Under the pieces are notes generated by a model that saw only the letters and a program-made list of their open reading frames with translations, was not told the DNA's origin and ran no database searches. From Candidatus Fermentibacterota bacterium (GTDB lineage: Bacteria; Fermentibacterota; Fermentibacteria; Fermentibacterales; Fermentibacteraceae): a stretch of 64,000 bases of DNA. Shown here one piece after another: positions 26,656 to 36,246 of this stretch; within the stretch, counting starts at the first letter, position 1, and each line of letters starts with the position of its first letter. Position numbers and translations under genes: made by a program. The stretch covers positions 1-64,000 of the forward strand of contig PDSZ01000002.1 of NCBI GenBank assembly GCA_002748705.1, in the 5' to 3' direction.

Positions 26656-27098
26656 CAGCTGAGCACCTCCACTGTTCCTCCAGCTTTGGTAATAGCTTCA
26701 ACAGCACTCTCAGTGTACGCGCTGGCACAAACAGTGAGGCTGATTTCAAGCTTACCGTTGCCGAGGATCTTTACCGGCTTGAACCTGGATGAAATCAGGC
26801 CGGCAGCCTTGAGGGCATCAGGTGTAACCACCGAATCTTTCTCAAAGCGGTTGAGCAGCCCTACATTCACAACCTGGTATTTCACAGCGTGACGGGCATT
26901 ATTGAAACCCTTGTGGGTCATTCTTCTCTGAATCGGCATCTGGCCGCCTTCAAACCAGGCATGAACGGTAGTTCTGGCCTTCTGGCCCTTGTGTCCCTTG
27001 CCTGCAGTGTTGCCGTTACCGGTTCCTGTTCCGCAGCCTCTGCGCTTGCGGTTTTTCTTTGCGCCCTCTGCAGGGCGCAGATGCTGGAGCCTTCTCAT
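26655..27098 (-). CDS. rplO: 50S ribosomal protein L15
   Basis: A 147-residue L15: Gly-rich N-terminus (CGTGTGNGNTAGKGHKGQKA) and PIQRRMTHKGF. Overlaps rpmD by four bases and secY by one. Confidence 0.96.
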   Translation of the reverse strand: MRRLQHLRPAEGAKKNRKRRGCGTGTGNGNTAGKGHKGQKARTTVHAWFEGGQMPIQRRMTHKGFNNARHAVKYQVVNVGLLNRFEKDSVVTPDALKAAGLISSRFKPVKILGNGKLEISLTVCASAYTESAVEAITKAGGTVEVLS

Positions 27099-27286
27099 GC
27101 CTGAACCTCCTCCACCTTAACAAGGTGCCTGACCTTGAAGATCATACCTCGGATCTGGGGAGTGTCGTTGTGGATTCTGAATGAGTTCATTCTGCCCAGT
27201 CCAAGAGCCTTAAGCGTGAGCTTCTGGCTCTTTTCCCGACCGATTGCGCTCCTGATCTTTGTTACTCGGAGCTTCTTATCAGCCAT
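27095..27286 (-). CDS. rpmD: 50S ribosomal protein L30
   Basis: A 63-residue L30, starting [16 protein letters not shown] with the [19 protein letters not shown] core. The frame is open further upstream, but AAGGAG eight bases before the ATG at 27286 and the family length fix the start. Overlaps the end of rpsE by eight bases. Confidence 0.95.
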   Translation of the reverse strand: MADKKLRVTKIRSAIGREKSQKLTLKALGLGRMNSFRIHNDTPQIRGMIFKVRHLVKVEEVQA

Positions 27287-27884
27287 TTGCCTTACTCCTT
27301 TCAGCCACAATGGAGCGCCTGACAGAGCTGACACGGTCGATCTTGATAAGATCACGAAGACCGCTCATGGTCGCCTTGGTTACATTGTGAGCATTATTGG
27401 AGCCCTGGGCCTTGGTGAGAACATCCTTCACACCGGCACACTCCATGATAGCACGGACTGCGCTTCCTGCAATAACACCGGTACCAGGACTGGCAGGTCT
27501 CATAAGAACCTTGCCTGAGCCGTATCTGCCGATGATAAGGTGCGAGATGGTCCTGTTGTCGATCAGAGGAACCTTGATCATGCTCTTGCGGGCATTCTCT
27601 GTGGCTTTTCTGATTGACTCAGGAAGCTCTGTAGCTTTTCCAAGACCGATACCGACCATACCGTTCTGGTCGCCTACTGCCACGATGGCGTTGAAACCGA
27701 AGGTCCTTCCGCCCTTTGTGACCTTTGCGCACCTGTTGACAGTTATCAGCTTGTCGATAAGTCCGGCCTCTTCAAGGGCTGAAGGCTTGCGTTCCTTCTG
27801 TCTGCCCTTTTTGCCCCTGTCATCCCTGCGGGGCCCGCGGCTGTTCTGTCTGCTGTTCCTGTTGTTCTCTGTTTTCTTTTCCAT
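27279..27884 (-). CDS. rpsE: 30S ribosomal protein S5
   Basis: A 201-residue S5. The core from [16 protein letters not shown] through [21 protein letters not shown] is standard. It has an N-terminal extension of about 40 residues, very rich in Arg, Lys and Asn, that E. coli S5 lacks. The gene follows rplR after nine bases. Confidence 0.96.
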   Translation of the reverse strand: MEKKTENNRNSRQNSRGPRRDDRGKKGRQKERKPSALEEAGLIDKLITVNRCAKVTKGGRTFGFNAIVAVGDQNGMVGIGLGKATELPESIRKATENARKSMIKVPLIDNRTISHLIIGRYGSGKVLMRPASPGTGVIAGSAVRAIMECAGVKDVLTKAQGSNNAHNVTKATMSGLRDLIKIDRVSSVRRSIVAERSKANG

Positions 27885-27893
27885 CAGCGCCCC

Positions 27894-28256
27894 CTAGAAT
27901 TCCAGCCCGTTTTCACGGGCCTTCTCCGCCAGAGCCTTGACTCTGCCATGGTAGGGATGTCCGCCTCTGTCGAACACCACTCTGGTGATACCCTGTTCCT
28001 TTGCCTTTTCAGCAAGACAGGTACCAAGCGCCTCAGCCTGAGAGGTTTTTGAACCGCTGACTGCGGCACGAAACTTAGCTGAGTCTGTGGTGAGAGCAAG
28101 AAGGGTTTTTCCCTCAACATCATCAATGAGACAGGCAACCATGTGTCTGAGACTTCTTCTGACAAAAAGCCTCGGACGCTCAGGAGTTCCGCTGACATGC
28201 TTTCTGATGCGCCTGTGCCTGCGGGAGAGGCGCTGTTTTCTTGTAAGTTTAGCCAT
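27894..28256 (-). CDS. rplR: 50S ribosomal protein L18
   Basis: A 120-residue L18 with RRHRRIRKHVSGTPERPRL near the N-terminus and FDRGGHPYHGRVKALAEKARE at the end; it binds 5S rRNA. Standard spc order between rplF and rpsE. Confidence 0.97.
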   Translation of the reverse strand: MAKLTRKQRLSRRHRRIRKHVSGTPERPRLFVRRSLRHMVACLIDDVEGKTLLALTTDSAKFRAAVSGSKTSQAEALGTCLAEKAKEQGITRVVFDRGGHPYHGRVKALAEKARENGLEF

Positions 28257-28272
28257 TTTATGCCTCTCCTTT

Positions 28273-28818
28273 CTATCCGACAGCCGACTTGGCAGCCTTG
28301 CGCTTTACATGCTGATCGCTGTAGCGGAAACCGATAAGGTTGTAAGGCTCAACCTTACGCAGCTTGTAAAGAGTGGATGCAAATGAACCCACCAGGTGCT
28401 TGTCGTTGCCGGTAATTGTCAGTGTGAACTCGTTCTGGCTGGGCTTTACTTCTACTGAAAGCCCTGCAGGGATATCAGCTACAACCTTGTGGCTGAAACC
28501 AATCTGCATCTCAAGGGCCTTGCCCTTCACCTCAGCAGTGTAACCCTTGCCGTGAACGATAAGTTCTTTTTTGTGGCCGTCTCTGACGCCCACAACCCTG
28601 TTGTTTATCTCTGCACGGGTTGTTCCGTGGAGCCTCTTCTGGTCCTGGGTGTCATCTGCGCGCTTCACATGAAGGTTTGCTCCTTCAAGCTCAACGGTGA
28701 TGCCTTCAGGTAGAGGACAGGCATCCTCGCCCCTCTTGCCCTTGACCTTCACAAGGCCGTTTTCAATTTTGACTTCCACGCCTTCTACAGGGATAGGAAG
28801 TCTGCCTATTCTGGACAT
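28273..28818 (-). CDS. rplF: 50S ribosomal protein L6
   Basis: A 181-residue L6: MSRIGRLPIPVEGVEV start, VVGVRDGHKKELIVHGKGY centre and NLIGFRYSDQHVKRKAAKSA end. It starts 11 bases after rpsH. Confidence 0.97.
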   Translation of the reverse strand: MSRIGRLPIPVEGVEVKIENGLVKVKGKRGEDACPLPEGITVELEGANLHVKRADDTQDQKRLHGTTRAEINNRVVGVRDGHKKELIVHGKGYTAEVKGKALEMQIGFSHKVVADIPAGLSVEVKPSQNEFTLTITGNDKHLVGSFASTLYKLRKVEPYNLIGFRYSDQHVKRKAAKSAVG

Positions 28819-28829
28819 TCTCTCCTCCC

Positions 28830-29225
28830 CTACCAGACATGCAGCAGCACTTCGCCGCCGACTTTGTGTTTTCTCGCCTCATCGTCGGTAATAACACCTC
28901 TGGGAGTGGTGAGCACAGCAAGACCGCGTCCGCCCATAACTCTTTTGATGTGATTAACACCGGCATATACCCTGCACCCGGGAGTGGAGATTCTCTTCAG
29001 ACCAAGAATCAGGGGCTGGCCGTTCCTGTAGGAAAGGTATACCCTCAGGATTCCCTGTTTACCGTCTTCAATTCTCCTGAAACCGCGGATGTATCCGTGG
29101 TTGTAAAGAACTCTGGCGATACTTGCCTTCATCCTGGAAGCGGGAATATCCACCATCTTGTGTCCTGCAGATGAAGCATTCCTTACACGGGTCAGCATAT
29201 CGGCGATGGGATCTGTCATTGACAT
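28830..29225 (-). CDS. rpsH: 30S ribosomal protein S8
   Basis: A 131-residue S8 starting MSMTDPIADMLTRVRNAS. The frame stays open to 29354, but GGGAGA seven bases before the ATG at 29225, just behind rpsN, and the family length give this start; an ATG two codons later is possible. The C-terminal RGLAVLTTPRGVITDDEARK is diagnostic. Confidence 0.96.
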   Translation of the reverse strand: MSMTDPIADMLTRVRNASSAGHKMVDIPASRMKASIARVLYNHGYIRGFRRIEDGKQGILRVYLSYRNGQPLILGLKRISTPGCRVYAGVNHIKRVMGGRGLAVLTTPRGVITDDEARKHKVGGEVLLHVW

Positions 29226-29236
29226 TTTATATCTCC

Positions 29237-29422
29237 CTACCAGCTTGCCTTGCGCACCCCGGGAATAAGGCCGCGATTGGCCATGTCCCGAAAACAGATG
29301 CGGCAGATGCCGAACTTCCGAAGGTATCCCCTGGGTCTTCCACACAGAGAGCACCTGTTATATTTCCTGACCTTGAACCTGGGAGTTCTCTTCTGCTTTT
29401 CGATCAGGCATGTCTTAGCCAT
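29237..29422 (-). CDS. rpsN: 30S ribosomal protein S14, zinc-binding type
   Basis: A 61-residue type Z S14. The zinc ligands are C24, C27, C40 and C43 ([20 protein letters not shown]). Directly abuts rplE. Confidence 0.97.
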   Translation of the reverse strand: MAKTCLIEKQKRTPRFKVRKYNRCSLCGRPRGYLRKFGICRICFRDMANRGLIPGVRKASW

Positions 29423-29998
29423 TTAGGCACCTCCTCTGCCACTGCGCCTGAAAGGCATTCCAAGGAAACCGATGAGCTCAAGGCCCTCTTCATCTGTCCT
29501 GGCAGTGGTGACTATGGTAATGTTCATTCCCCTGAACTTGTCGATCTTGTCAACCTCTATCTCAGGGAAGATAGCCTGCTCCTCAATGCCGAAATTGTAG
29601 TTACCTCTTCCGTCAAAGCCCTTGGGGGAGAGGCCTCTGAAGTCCCTCACCTGAGGCAGAGAGAAGTTTATAAGCCTGTCCAGGAACTCCCACATTCTTG
29701 CGCCTCTCAGTGTGGTGTGCACGCCTATGGGCATCTCTTCACGGAGCCTGAATCCTGCGACTGACCTTCTCGCTCTGGCAACAACGCACTTCTGACCTGA
29801 AATGGTTTCAAGCTGCTTCTGAGCGTTGGTAACATTGTTCGCATTGTCCATGGCTTCCTTACCGAGACCCATGTTGAGAACGACTTTCACTAAGCCTGGA
29901 ATCTGCATAGGGTTCCTGTACTGGAACTTCTCCTGCATCTTTCCTCTTATCTCATCACGATAAATGGTCTGAAGCCTTGGCATTTCCTTTTTTGTCAT
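29423..29998 (-). CDS. rplE: 50S ribosomal protein L5
   Basis: A 191-residue L5 that binds 5S rRNA and the P-site tRNA region. RNPMQIPGLVKVVLNMGLG and GQKCVVARARRSVAGFRLRE are diagnostic. Starts 11 bases after rplX. Confidence 0.97.
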   Translation of the reverse strand: MTKKEMPRLQTIYRDEIRGKMQEKFQYRNPMQIPGLVKVVLNMGLGKEAMDNANNVTNAQKQLETISGQKCVVARARRSVAGFRLREEMPIGVHTTLRGARMWEFLDRLINFSLPQVRDFRGLSPKGFDGRGNYNFGIEEQAIFPEIEVDKIDKFRGMNITIVTTARTDEEGLELIGFLGMPFRRSGRGGA

Positions 29999-30009
29999 TT
30001 TTCAGCCCC

Positions 30010-30321
30010 CTATCCTACCGCTTCGCCGCAGGATTTGCAGACGCGGCTGACTCGGCCCTCAGCATCACGCTTTCTGGACACTGCTACAGCCTTACCGCAA
30101 CCGGGGCAGATAAGTCTGAGGTTGGAAACATGAATAGGGGCTTCCCTCTCAACGATTCCTCCCTGCTGATTCTTCTGTGAAGGGCGGGTGTGTCTCTTTA
30201 TCATGTTGAGACCTTCCACTATTGCCCTCTGTGTACCTGGAAAGACCTTCAGAATTTTACCGGACTTACCCCGCTCATTTCCTGAAAGGACCTTTACCTT
30301 GTCACCCTTTTTAACGTGCAT
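30010..30321 (-). CDS. rplX: 50S ribosomal protein L24 with zinc-ribbon-like tail
   Basis: A 103-residue L24: KOW motif at the N-terminus ([21 protein letters not shown]) and a tail with C72, C75, C95 and C98, which could hold a zinc ion. Many L24 lack two of these cysteines. Abuts rplN without spacer. Confidence 0.96.
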   Translation of the reverse strand: MHVKKGDKVKVLSGNERGKSGKILKVFPGTQRAIVEGLNMIKRHTRPSQKNQQGGIVEREAPIHVSNLRLICPGCGKAVAVSRKRDAEGRVSRVCKSCGEAVG

Positions 30322-30687
30322 CTATATCACCTCCGGAGCCAGCGAAACGATCTTCATGAACCGCTGGCGGAGCTCACGGCCCACAGGGCCGAAGATACGC
30401 GTTGCAACAGGCTGTCCCTGGTCGTCAAGGATAACAGCCGCGTTGTCATCGAAACGAACGCTTGAGCCGTCAGGCCTGTTAAGTTCTTTTCTTGTACGGA
30501 CCACAACAGCCCTTCGTACATCGCTCTTCTTCACCGTTCCACCTGGAATAGCTTCCTTCACAGTAACAACGATGATGTCGCCGATTCTTGCGTAACGGCG
30601 TCTTGTGCCGCCGAGAACCTTGATGCAGAGGACTTCCCGGGCACCGGAGTTGTCGGCCACCTTCAGTCTTGATTCCACCTGGATCAT
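30322..30687 (-). CDS. rplN: 50S ribosomal protein L14
   Basis: A 121-residue L14 starting [20 protein letters not shown]; conserved [17 protein letters not shown]. Twelve bases after rpsQ. Confidence 0.97.
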   Translation of the reverse strand: MIQVESRLKVADNSGAREVLCIKVLGGTRRRYARIGDIIVVTVKEAIPGGTVKKSDVRRAVVVRTRKELNRPDGSSVRFDDNAAVILDDQGQPVATRIFGPVGRELRQRFMKIVSLAPEVI

Positions 30688-30699
30688 ACTGAGTCCTCC

Positions 30700-30963
30700 C
30701 TAGCGAGCTTTCTCCACGATTTCGAGAAGACGCCAGCGCTTGAGTCTGGAGGTGGGACGGGTTTCCGAAATGGTAACCACATCTCCCAGACCACACTGGT
30801 TCTGCTCATCGTGGGCATAGTACTTCTTTGAGGTTCTGTATCTCTTGCGGTATGTGGGGTGAGCCCTGAGGGTACTGACCTCCACAACGATGGTCTTGTC
30901 CATCCTGTCTGAGACCACCACACCGCGGAGAACTCTCCTGTTGCCTGTTCTTGATTCCGCCAC
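30700..30963 (-). CDS. rpsQ: 30S ribosomal protein S17
   Basis: An 87-residue S17 with [20 protein letters not shown] and the [20 protein letters not shown] region. Two bases after rpmC. Confidence 0.97.
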   Translation of the reverse strand: MAESRTGNRRVLRGVVVSDRMDKTIVVEVSTLRAHPTYRKRYRTSKKYYAHDEQNQCGLGDVVTISETRPTSRLKRWRLLEIVEKAR

Positions 30964-30965
30964 GG

Positions 30966-31181
30966 TCAGCTCCCTTCCCCGTCAGTGATGAGGCCGAGTT
31001 CCTTTTCCCTTATCATGGTAAGGGTTCTGGCGAGATCCCTCTTTGACTGGCGAATCTTCAGAGGATTGTCAAGCTGCTGCGCAGCTTTCCGGAACCTGAG
31101 GTTGAATATCTCAGCTCTCAGTTCCCTTGCCTGATCCTGAAGTTCCTCCATGCTCATGGAACGGAGTTCATGCACCTTCAT
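30966..31181 (-). CDS. rpmC: 50S ribosomal protein L29
   Basis: A 71-residue two-helix protein with [20 protein letters not shown] and [18 protein letters not shown], at the polypeptide exit. Overlaps rplP by four bases. Confidence 0.96.
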   Translation of the reverse strand: MKVHELRSMSMEELQDQARELRAEIFNLRFRKAAQQLDNPLKIRQSKRDLARTLTMIREKELGLITDGEGS

Positions 31182-31603
31182 GACTGCAGCACCTCCTTGT
31201 CCCTGGCCACAAATCTTACCTTGACAGGCAGCTTGTGACCGGCGAGCCTCATTGCCTCACGGGCAACTTCAAGAGAAATACCCTCTATCTCGAACATCAC
31301 TCTTCCAGGCTTTACAGGCGCCACCCAGAAATCGACAGCACCCTTGCCTTTACCCATTCTTGTCTCCGCAGGTGTGGAAGTAACAGGCTTGTCAGGAAAG
31401 ATTCTGATCCAGACCTTGCCGCCACGCTTGGCGTGCCTGGTCATCGCAACACGGGCAGCCTCTATCTGCTGGCTGGTTATCCAGCCTGCTTCAAGGGCCT
31501 GAAGCCCGAATTCCCCGAAGGCCACTGTGTCTCCACCCTTGGCGCGGCCCCGCATGCGGCCTCTGTGCTGCTTGCGGTACTTCGTTCTTTTCGGCATCAA
31601 CAT
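31178..31603 (-). CDS. rplP: 50S ribosomal protein L16
   Basis: A 141-residue L16 starting [19 protein letters not shown]; the ATG at 31603 has AGGTGA six bases upstream. [14 protein letters not shown] and [19 protein letters not shown] are diagnostic. It helps bind tRNA in the A site. Confidence 0.97.
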   Translation of the reverse strand: MLMPKRTKYRKQHRGRMRGRAKGGDTVAFGEFGLQALEAGWITSQQIEAARVAMTRHAKRGGKVWIRIFPDKPVTSTPAETRMGKGKGAVDFWVAPVKPGRVMFEIEGISLEVAREAMRLAGHKLPVKVRFVARDKEVLQS

Positions 31604-31621
31604 TTCACATCACCTGCTATC

Positions 31622-32269
31622 TCAGGATCCGGGCACAGGCGCTTCATGCACCTCGCCGTTGTAGATCCATACCTTAACACCGATTACGCCGTAGGTTGTT
31701 CTGGCAACACCCCTGGCGAAATCAATATCCGCTCTCAGTGTGTGAAGAGGAACTCTGCCTTCGTGGTATGAGTTCACCCTGGACATCTCGGCACCGCCGA
31801 GACGGCCTGAACAGGTAATCTTTATACCAAGGGCACCGGCACGCATGGTGTCGGAAATAGTTCTCTTCATCGCTCTGCGAACACTGACCCTGTTCTCAAG
31901 CTGACGGGCCACATTGTCCGCAACAAGTATCGCGTCAGTCTCAGGCTTCTCAATCTGATTAACCTTGATTTTGACAGTCTTCTTAGTCAGATGCTTAAGT
32001 TCGCCGGTAAGACTGTCAATTGTGCTGCCCCTGCTGCCGATAACAAGACCGGGCCTTGCGGTGCTGATGATGACATTCACTTCCTGCGGCTTACGCTCAA
32101 TGACTATTCTGGAGAGCTGAGCTCTCTCAAGACGACGGTAGACATATCTTCTGATCCGTTCATCTTCCTCAATGTACCGGGCGAAGTCTCTTCCCCTGGC
32201 AAACCAGTTCGAATCCCAGGTACGGCTTATTCCGAGCCTGAGACCGATGGGATTGGTTTTCTGACCCAA
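31622..32269 (-). CDS. rpsC: 30S ribosomal protein S3
   Basis: A 215-residue S3. The frame extends further, but the TTG at 32269, which gives the family start M-GQKTNPIGLRLGISRTW, lies five bases past the rplV stop and seven bases after GAGGAG, so I take it as the start. KH-domain GLVIGSRGSTID and the RAMKRTISDTMRAGALGIK segment are visible. Confidence 0.95.
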   Translation of the reverse strand: MGQKTNPIGLRLGISRTWDSNWFARGRDFARYIEEDERIRRYVYRRLERAQLSRIVIERKPQEVNVIISTARPGLVIGSRGSTIDSLTGELKHLTKKTVKIKVNQIEKPETDAILVADNVARQLENRVSVRRAMKRTISDTMRAGALGIKITCSGRLGGAEMSRVNSYHEGRVPLHTLRADIDFARGVARTTYGVIGVKVWIYNGEVHEAPVPGS

Positions 32270-32273
32270 ACGA

Positions 32274-32633
32274 TTACTCCTCTCCAGGTTCGGCGCCGTC
32301 GTCAACCTTCACCACGATGTGGCTTGTGCGGTGACGGATCCTGGTTGCCCGACCTCTTGCCCTGGGTCTCCAGCGCATCACTGTCGGTCCTTCGTCTACG
32401 GTTATGGTGGATATCTTCAAATCATCGATGTCGAGCTGCCGTCCCTCGGCATTTGCAACAGCGTTGGCAACTGCAGAGTCCAGAGTGCGACCGATGATTT
32501 TCGAAGCATTCCTGGGTACCGTGAGCAGAATTGCCAGTGCCTGGTTAACAGATTTTCCTCTTACCATGTCGGCAACTGCACGGGCTTTTCTGGGGGGAAC
32601 CTTGACGAATCTGGCTTTAGCTGTAGCCTGCAT
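32274..32633 (-). CDS. rplV: 50S ribosomal protein L22
   Basis: A 119-residue L22: AKARFVKVPPRKARAVADMVRGK start and the exit-tunnel loop with GPTVMRWRPRARGRATRIRH. Nine bases after rpsS. Confidence 0.97.
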   Translation of the reverse strand: MQATAKARFVKVPPRKARAVADMVRGKSVNQALAILLTVPRNASKIIGRTLDSAVANAVANAEGRQLDIDDLKISTITVDEGPTVMRWRPRARGRATRIRHRTSHIVVKVDDGAEPGEE

Positions 32634-32642
32634 TGTTCCTCC

Positions 32643-32903
32643 CTACTTCTCGCGGTGTCCGCGGAATGTTCTGGTGGGAGCAAACTCTCCGAGCTTGTGC
32701 CCTACCATGTTCTCTACAACAAACACCGGTACGAATTTCCTGCCGTTGTGAACGGCGAAGGTGAAGCCTACAAAATCAGGAGGAATTGTTGACCTTCTGG
32801 CCCAGGTCTTTATGACTTTCTTCTCTCCGGATTCAGTAAGTGCCGCAACCTTCTTCTGGAGGTTCGCATCGATGTATGGGCCTTTCTTCAGCGAACGGGC
32901 CAT
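32643..32903 (-). CDS. rpsS: 30S ribosomal protein S19
   Basis: An 86-residue S19: [18 protein letters not shown] and [19 protein letters not shown]. Two bases after rplB. Confidence 0.97.
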   Translation of the reverse strand: MARSLKKGPYIDANLQKKVAALTESGEKKVIKTWARRSTIPPDFVGFTFAVHNGRKFVPVFVVENMVGHKLGEFAPTRTFRGHREK

Positions 32904-32905
32904 AA

Positions 32906-33748
32906 CTACTTCCTCCTCTTACCGGTTGGTCTGCGTCTTGTTATCAGTTTATCAGATTGCTTCCTGGCCTTCCTTGTGCGGAGTCCTTTGGAAAGCTGCC
33001 CCCAGGGAGAACAGGGGTGGCGTCCACCGCTGGTCTTGCCCTCACCACCGCCCATAGGATGATCAATGGGGTTCATGGCTACACCTCTGACCTTAGGTCT
33101 GCGGCCGCGCCAGCGGGATGCGCCGGCTTTGCCCGGGACGATAAGGTTGTGTTCGGTGTTTCCTACAGTTCCGATTGTGGCAGCGCAGTTAACCGGTACT
33201 CTGCGCATCTCTCTGGAAGGAAGCTTGAGTGTGGCATATTTGCCTTCACGGGCCATGAGCTGAACAGCAGCTCCGGCACTTCTGGCCATCTGACCGCCCT
33301 TACCGGGCTTGAGCTCAACATTGTGAACCATTGTTCCGAGAGGAATCCTGCTGAGGGGAAGGTGATTTCCAACCTCAGGAGCTGCCTCTGGCCCTGAAAG
33401 AATTGTGGCGCCTACCTGAAGCCCAAGGGGACAGAGAATGTATCTCTTCTCTCCGTCTGCATAAACCACAAGGGCAATACGGGCAGATCTGTTGGGATCG
33501 TACTCTACAGTTGCCACTCTTCCGGGAACGCCGATCTTGTTCCTCTTGAAATCGATTATCCGATACGCCCTCTTGTGACCGCCTCCGCGATGTCTTGCGG
33601 TAACCCGGCCTTTGTTGTTCCTGCCGGCGGTCTTCTTCAGGGGAACCATCAGTGATTTCTCACCGTGGTCTCTGGTTATCTCAGCAAAGTCGGGAGATAC
33701 CTTGAACCTTGTACCGGGAGTCATGGGCTTCCACCTTTTTGTTCCCAT
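32906..33748 (-). CDS. rplB: 50S ribosomal protein L2
   Basis: A 280-residue L2, a peptidyl-transferase centre protein. [20 protein letters not shown] and [19 protein letters not shown] (with the essential histidine) are diagnostic. Two bases after rplW. Confidence 0.98.
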   Translation of the reverse strand: MGTKRWKPMTPGTRFKVSPDFAEITRDHGEKSLMVPLKKTAGRNNKGRVTARHRGGGHKRAYRIIDFKRNKIGVPGRVATVEYDPNRSARIALVVYADGEKRYILCPLGLQVGATILSGPEAAPEVGNHLPLSRIPLGTMVHNVELKPGKGGQMARSAGAAVQLMAREGKYATLKLPSREMRRVPVNCAATIGTVGNTEHNLIVPGKAGASRWRGRRPKVRGVAMNPIDHPMGGGEGKTSGGRHPCSPWGQLSKGLRTRKARKQSDKLITRRRPTGKRRK

Positions 33749-33750
33749 GA

Positions 33751-34038
33751 TTACACCCCCTCGAAGAAGTCAACAGAATCGCCCTCTTTGAGAGTGACCA
33801 CAGCCTTCTTCCAGGCAGCTCTGCGACCGATGTTGCGGCCAAGGCGCTTCACCTTGCCCTGCATCTTTATTGTGCGAACTTCCAGCACGGTAACATCAAA
33901 TATTTCTTCCACAGCCTTTGCAATCTGGTGCTTGGTGGCCTTTGGAAGTACCCTGAAGGTGTACCTGTTGTACATTTCACGGGCGATTGTTGACTTCTCT
34001 GTTACCATGGGCTCTATGATTATCTGACGCGGGTCCAT
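33751..34038 (-). CDS. rplW: 50S ribosomal protein L23
   Basis: A 95-residue L23 with [20 protein letters not shown] and [19 protein letters not shown]. It sits at the tunnel exit. Shares one base with rplD. Confidence 0.96.
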   Translation of the reverse strand: MDPRQIIIEPMVTEKSTIAREMYNRYTFRVLPKATKHQIAKAVEEIFDVTVLEVRTIKMQGKVKRLGRNIGRRAAWKKAVVTLKEGDSVDFFEGV

Positions 34039-34658
34039 TACATCACCCTCGCCTTCAGATGATCCAGAGCATTCTCGGCGATAACAACCACTTCCGCATT
34101 CACCAGTGTGGTGACTGGAACGCGGCTGGCTGCCACTGCCTGAACTCCGGGGATGTTTCCGGCGGCACGGGCCACCATGAGATCGCCGTCGGTAAGGATT
34201 ACAGTCTTTCTGCCGCTGAGGCCGTTTCCGCCGAGAATGTCTCTGACCTCACGGGTTCTGCCCTCAACGGACAGGTCACGGATAACCCTGAGATTACCCT
34301 CGGAAAGCCTCTCGGAAAGAATTCCTGCAAAAGCCTTTCTGCGCACCTTTCTGTTTATCTTCTTTGTGTAGAAACGGGGCCTTGGACCGTGGGCCACTCC
34401 ACCGCTTCTCCAGATCGGGCTCTTGAAGGAACCGGCACGGGCGTGACCGGTGTGCTTCTGCCTCCAGGGCTTTCTTCCGCTTCCTCTTACCTCTGCGCGG
34501 GTAAGAGTGGCTGCGTTACCCTGTCTCTTGTTGGCTTGTTCAGCACGGACCACTTCCCAGAGAACATGGGTGGAAACCCCCACGGCGAAAATTTCGTCAG
34601 GAAGCTTTACTGCTCCTACCTCTTCGCCTTTCATGGTGTAGACTCTGGCTTCAGCCAT
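34038..34658 (-). CDS. rplD: 50S ribosomal protein L4
   Basis: A 206-residue L4 with the tunnel loop TRAEVRGSGRKPWRQKHTGHAR. In some bacteria L4 also represses the S10 operon by binding its leader. Shares one base with rplC and one with rplW. Confidence 0.97.
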   Translation of the reverse strand: MAEARVYTMKGEEVGAVKLPDEIFAVGVSTHVLWEVVRAEQANKRQGNAATLTRAEVRGSGRKPWRQKHTGHARAGSFKSPIWRSGGVAHGPRPRFYTKKINRKVRRKAFAGILSERLSEGNLRVIRDLSVEGRTREVRDILGGNGLSGRKTVILTDGDLMVARAAGNIPGVQAVAASRVPVTTLVNAEVVVIAENALDHLKARVM

Positions 34659-35293
34659 CAGCTCTCACCTCCTCTGGAAATGTGCTTTCTGACCATCAGA
34701 TAGCCGTTTCTTGCACCTGGAACAGCACCCTTTAAAACCAGAAGGTTTTTCTCCGGATCAATCTGAACTATCTCCAGATTCTTAACGGTTCTCTTCCTGT
34801 TACCTGTCTGTCCCGGCATTTTCTTGTTTTTCCAGACTCTTCCCGGTGTGGCGCACTGTCCGATAGAACCGGGAACCCGCTTGGACTTGGTTCCGTGTGT
34901 GTCATCACCACCGGAGAAACCGTGACGCTTCACAACGCCCTGGAATCCCTTACCCTTGGTTGTTCCGGTTACATCAACCTTCTCACCAGGGGCAAACATA
35001 TCTACGGTGAATGAATCTCCTGCCTTTACCTCTTCGCCTGTGGGAGGAAATTCCACCAGCCTTGAGCAGGGCGGTGCACCTGCCTTGTCAAGATGCCCTT
35101 TCTGAGCCCTTGACAGTCTGCTTTCCTTTCCTGGCCGGTAACCTACCTGAATAGCCGAATAACCGTCGGTTTCAGGGGTCTTGACCTGAACCACAGGGTT
35201 CGGGGCAGCTTCAAGCACCGTAACAGGAATGACTTTGCCGTCTTCTGCGAAAACGCGAGTCATACCTATCTTACGAGCCATGATTCCGCTCAT
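34658..35293 (-). CDS. rplC: 50S ribosomal protein L3
   Basis: A 211-residue L3 (MSGIMARKIGMTRVFAEDG). A GTG two codons upstream is open, but GGGAAG five bases before the ATG at 35293 favours this start. KGFQGVVKRHGFSGGDDTHG is the methylated-glutamine loop region. A structured spacer of about 140 bases separates it from rpsJ. Confidence 0.96.
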   Translation of the reverse strand: MSGIMARKIGMTRVFAEDGKVIPVTVLEAAPNPVVQVKTPETDGYSAIQVGYRPGKESRLSRAQKGHLDKAGAPPCSRLVEFPPTGEEVKAGDSFTVDMFAPGEKVDVTGTTKGKGFQGVVKRHGFSGGDDTHGTKSKRVPGSIGQCATPGRVWKNKKMPGQTGNRKRTVKNLEIVQIDPEKNLLVLKGAVPGARNGYLMVRKHISRGGES

Positions 35294-35313
35294 AACCACT
35301 TCCCGTCGCTGAA

Positions 35314-35417
35314 GTCCCCTTTGAACGGGGGGACAAGCGTTTCTGTTAATCCGTTCTGGCGGCTAGTCCGTTCCCGTCCGTCCAGTACGGTTTCCTCTTA
35401 ATCCGGCCAAGCCGGAT
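35314..35417 (-). promoter_or_regulatory. Structured spacer between rpsJ and rplC
   Basis: The spacer of 142 bases is far longer than elsewhere in the superoperon. On the minus strand it has two hairpins: ATCCGGC-TTG-GCCGGAT (35401-35417) just after the rpsJ stop, and GTCCCC/GGGGAC (35314-35334) about 20 bases before rplC. Neither has a T tract. It may be a processing, attenuation or protein-binding site for control of the operon. Confidence 0.45.
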
Positions 35418-35435
35418 CAGTAAGGATTTACCTGT

Positions 35436-35741
35436 TTACTTGATTTCCACATCCACCCCTGCAGGAACATCAAGTTTCCTCAGGGCTTCTGTGGTCTGCT
35501 CGTTCGGATCCTGTATCTCGATCAGTCTTGAATGAACTCTGACCTCGAACTGCTCACGAGACTTCTTGTTCACATGGGGGCTTCTGAGAACCGTCACTAC
35601 AGACCTCTTTGTAGGAAGAGGTATGGGGCCTGCCACCTGCGCGCCGGTGTTGGTAACACCTCGCACTATATCAACGGCCGACCTGTCCAGGAGACGGTGA
35701 TCATAAGCTCTGAGCCTTATTCTCAACCTGTTCTCGTTCAA
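35436..35741 (-). CDS. rpsJ: 30S ribosomal protein S10
   Basis: A 101-residue S10, the first gene of the superoperon, also a transcription antitermination partner (NusE). The core [20 protein letters not shown] is diagnostic. The frame opens earlier, but a TTG at 35741 with AAGGAG five bases upstream gives the family length, so I choose it over the ATG at 35759. Confidence 0.95.
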   Translation of the reverse strand: MNENRLRIRLRAYDHRLLDRSAVDIVRGVTNTGAQVAGPIPLPTKRSVVTVLRSPHVNKKSREQFEVRVHSRLIEIQDPNEQTTEALRKLDVPAGVDVEIK

Positions 35742-35860
35742 CGCTGCTCCTTTATACATACAATCGCACAGAAACCCATCCGCCCACAGCACAAGGGCTT
35801 CCGAACACGAACCAATGTTTTTTCATCATTCTGCGACGCATCTTTTTCCGCAGGGTCGCT

Positions 35861-35890
35861 ATTATAAACAATTGTGAACTCCAGAGACAA
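35861..35890 (-). promoter_or_regulatory. rpsJ: Promoter of the S10-spc-alpha superoperon
   Basis: On the minus strand TTGTCT (35885-35890) and a perfect TATAAT (35861-35866) are 18 bases apart. The leader to rpsJ is about 110 bases and contains a GCGAC/GTCGC pairing. This is the only good promoter I see before the long run of ribosomal genes. Confidence 0.65.
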
Positions 35891-36099
35891 GCCTCCAGGG
35901 AACTTCTTTATCATAATTAGTGTATTGTGATGCAACACACGAACCGCCCTGAATCATTGCTCTCAATATTCACCGGCTTCAGGGTCAGGTTTGATGTTGC
36001 ATTGAAGGGTGCGGAAGATTCTCAGGCAGGCAGCAGAGAGAGCTGCAGGCAGTGCGTAAGACATGAACAGAAAGGAAGCAATACAAAACTGACAGTTAT

Positions 36100-36208
36100 G
36101 GACAATCGGATTGTAGTTCTTAAGGATACTGACAGCTTCAGAAGTGGGGTCCGGGTTTCCATGGGAACCTCCGGACGATCGGATTGAAGCTCTTAAAGAT
36201 ACCGACAG
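36100..36208. repeat. Two 36-base imperfect direct repeats, period 73
   Basis: Copies at 36100-36135 and 36173-36208, about 31 of 36 bases alike (GGAC-ATCGGATTG, then CTTAA-GATAC). The bases between are unrelated. They lie in the leader of the MliC-like gene. Confidence 0.85.
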
Positions 36209-36246
36209 AGAAACGAAAGATCGTCAATACAGAAAGGAACAGGAAA

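Noticed and set aside
32200..32225. tRNA-like TTCGAATCC motif
   Set aside because: It lies inside rpsC and no cloverleaf can be drawn around it. I found no tRNA or rRNA gene in the window.
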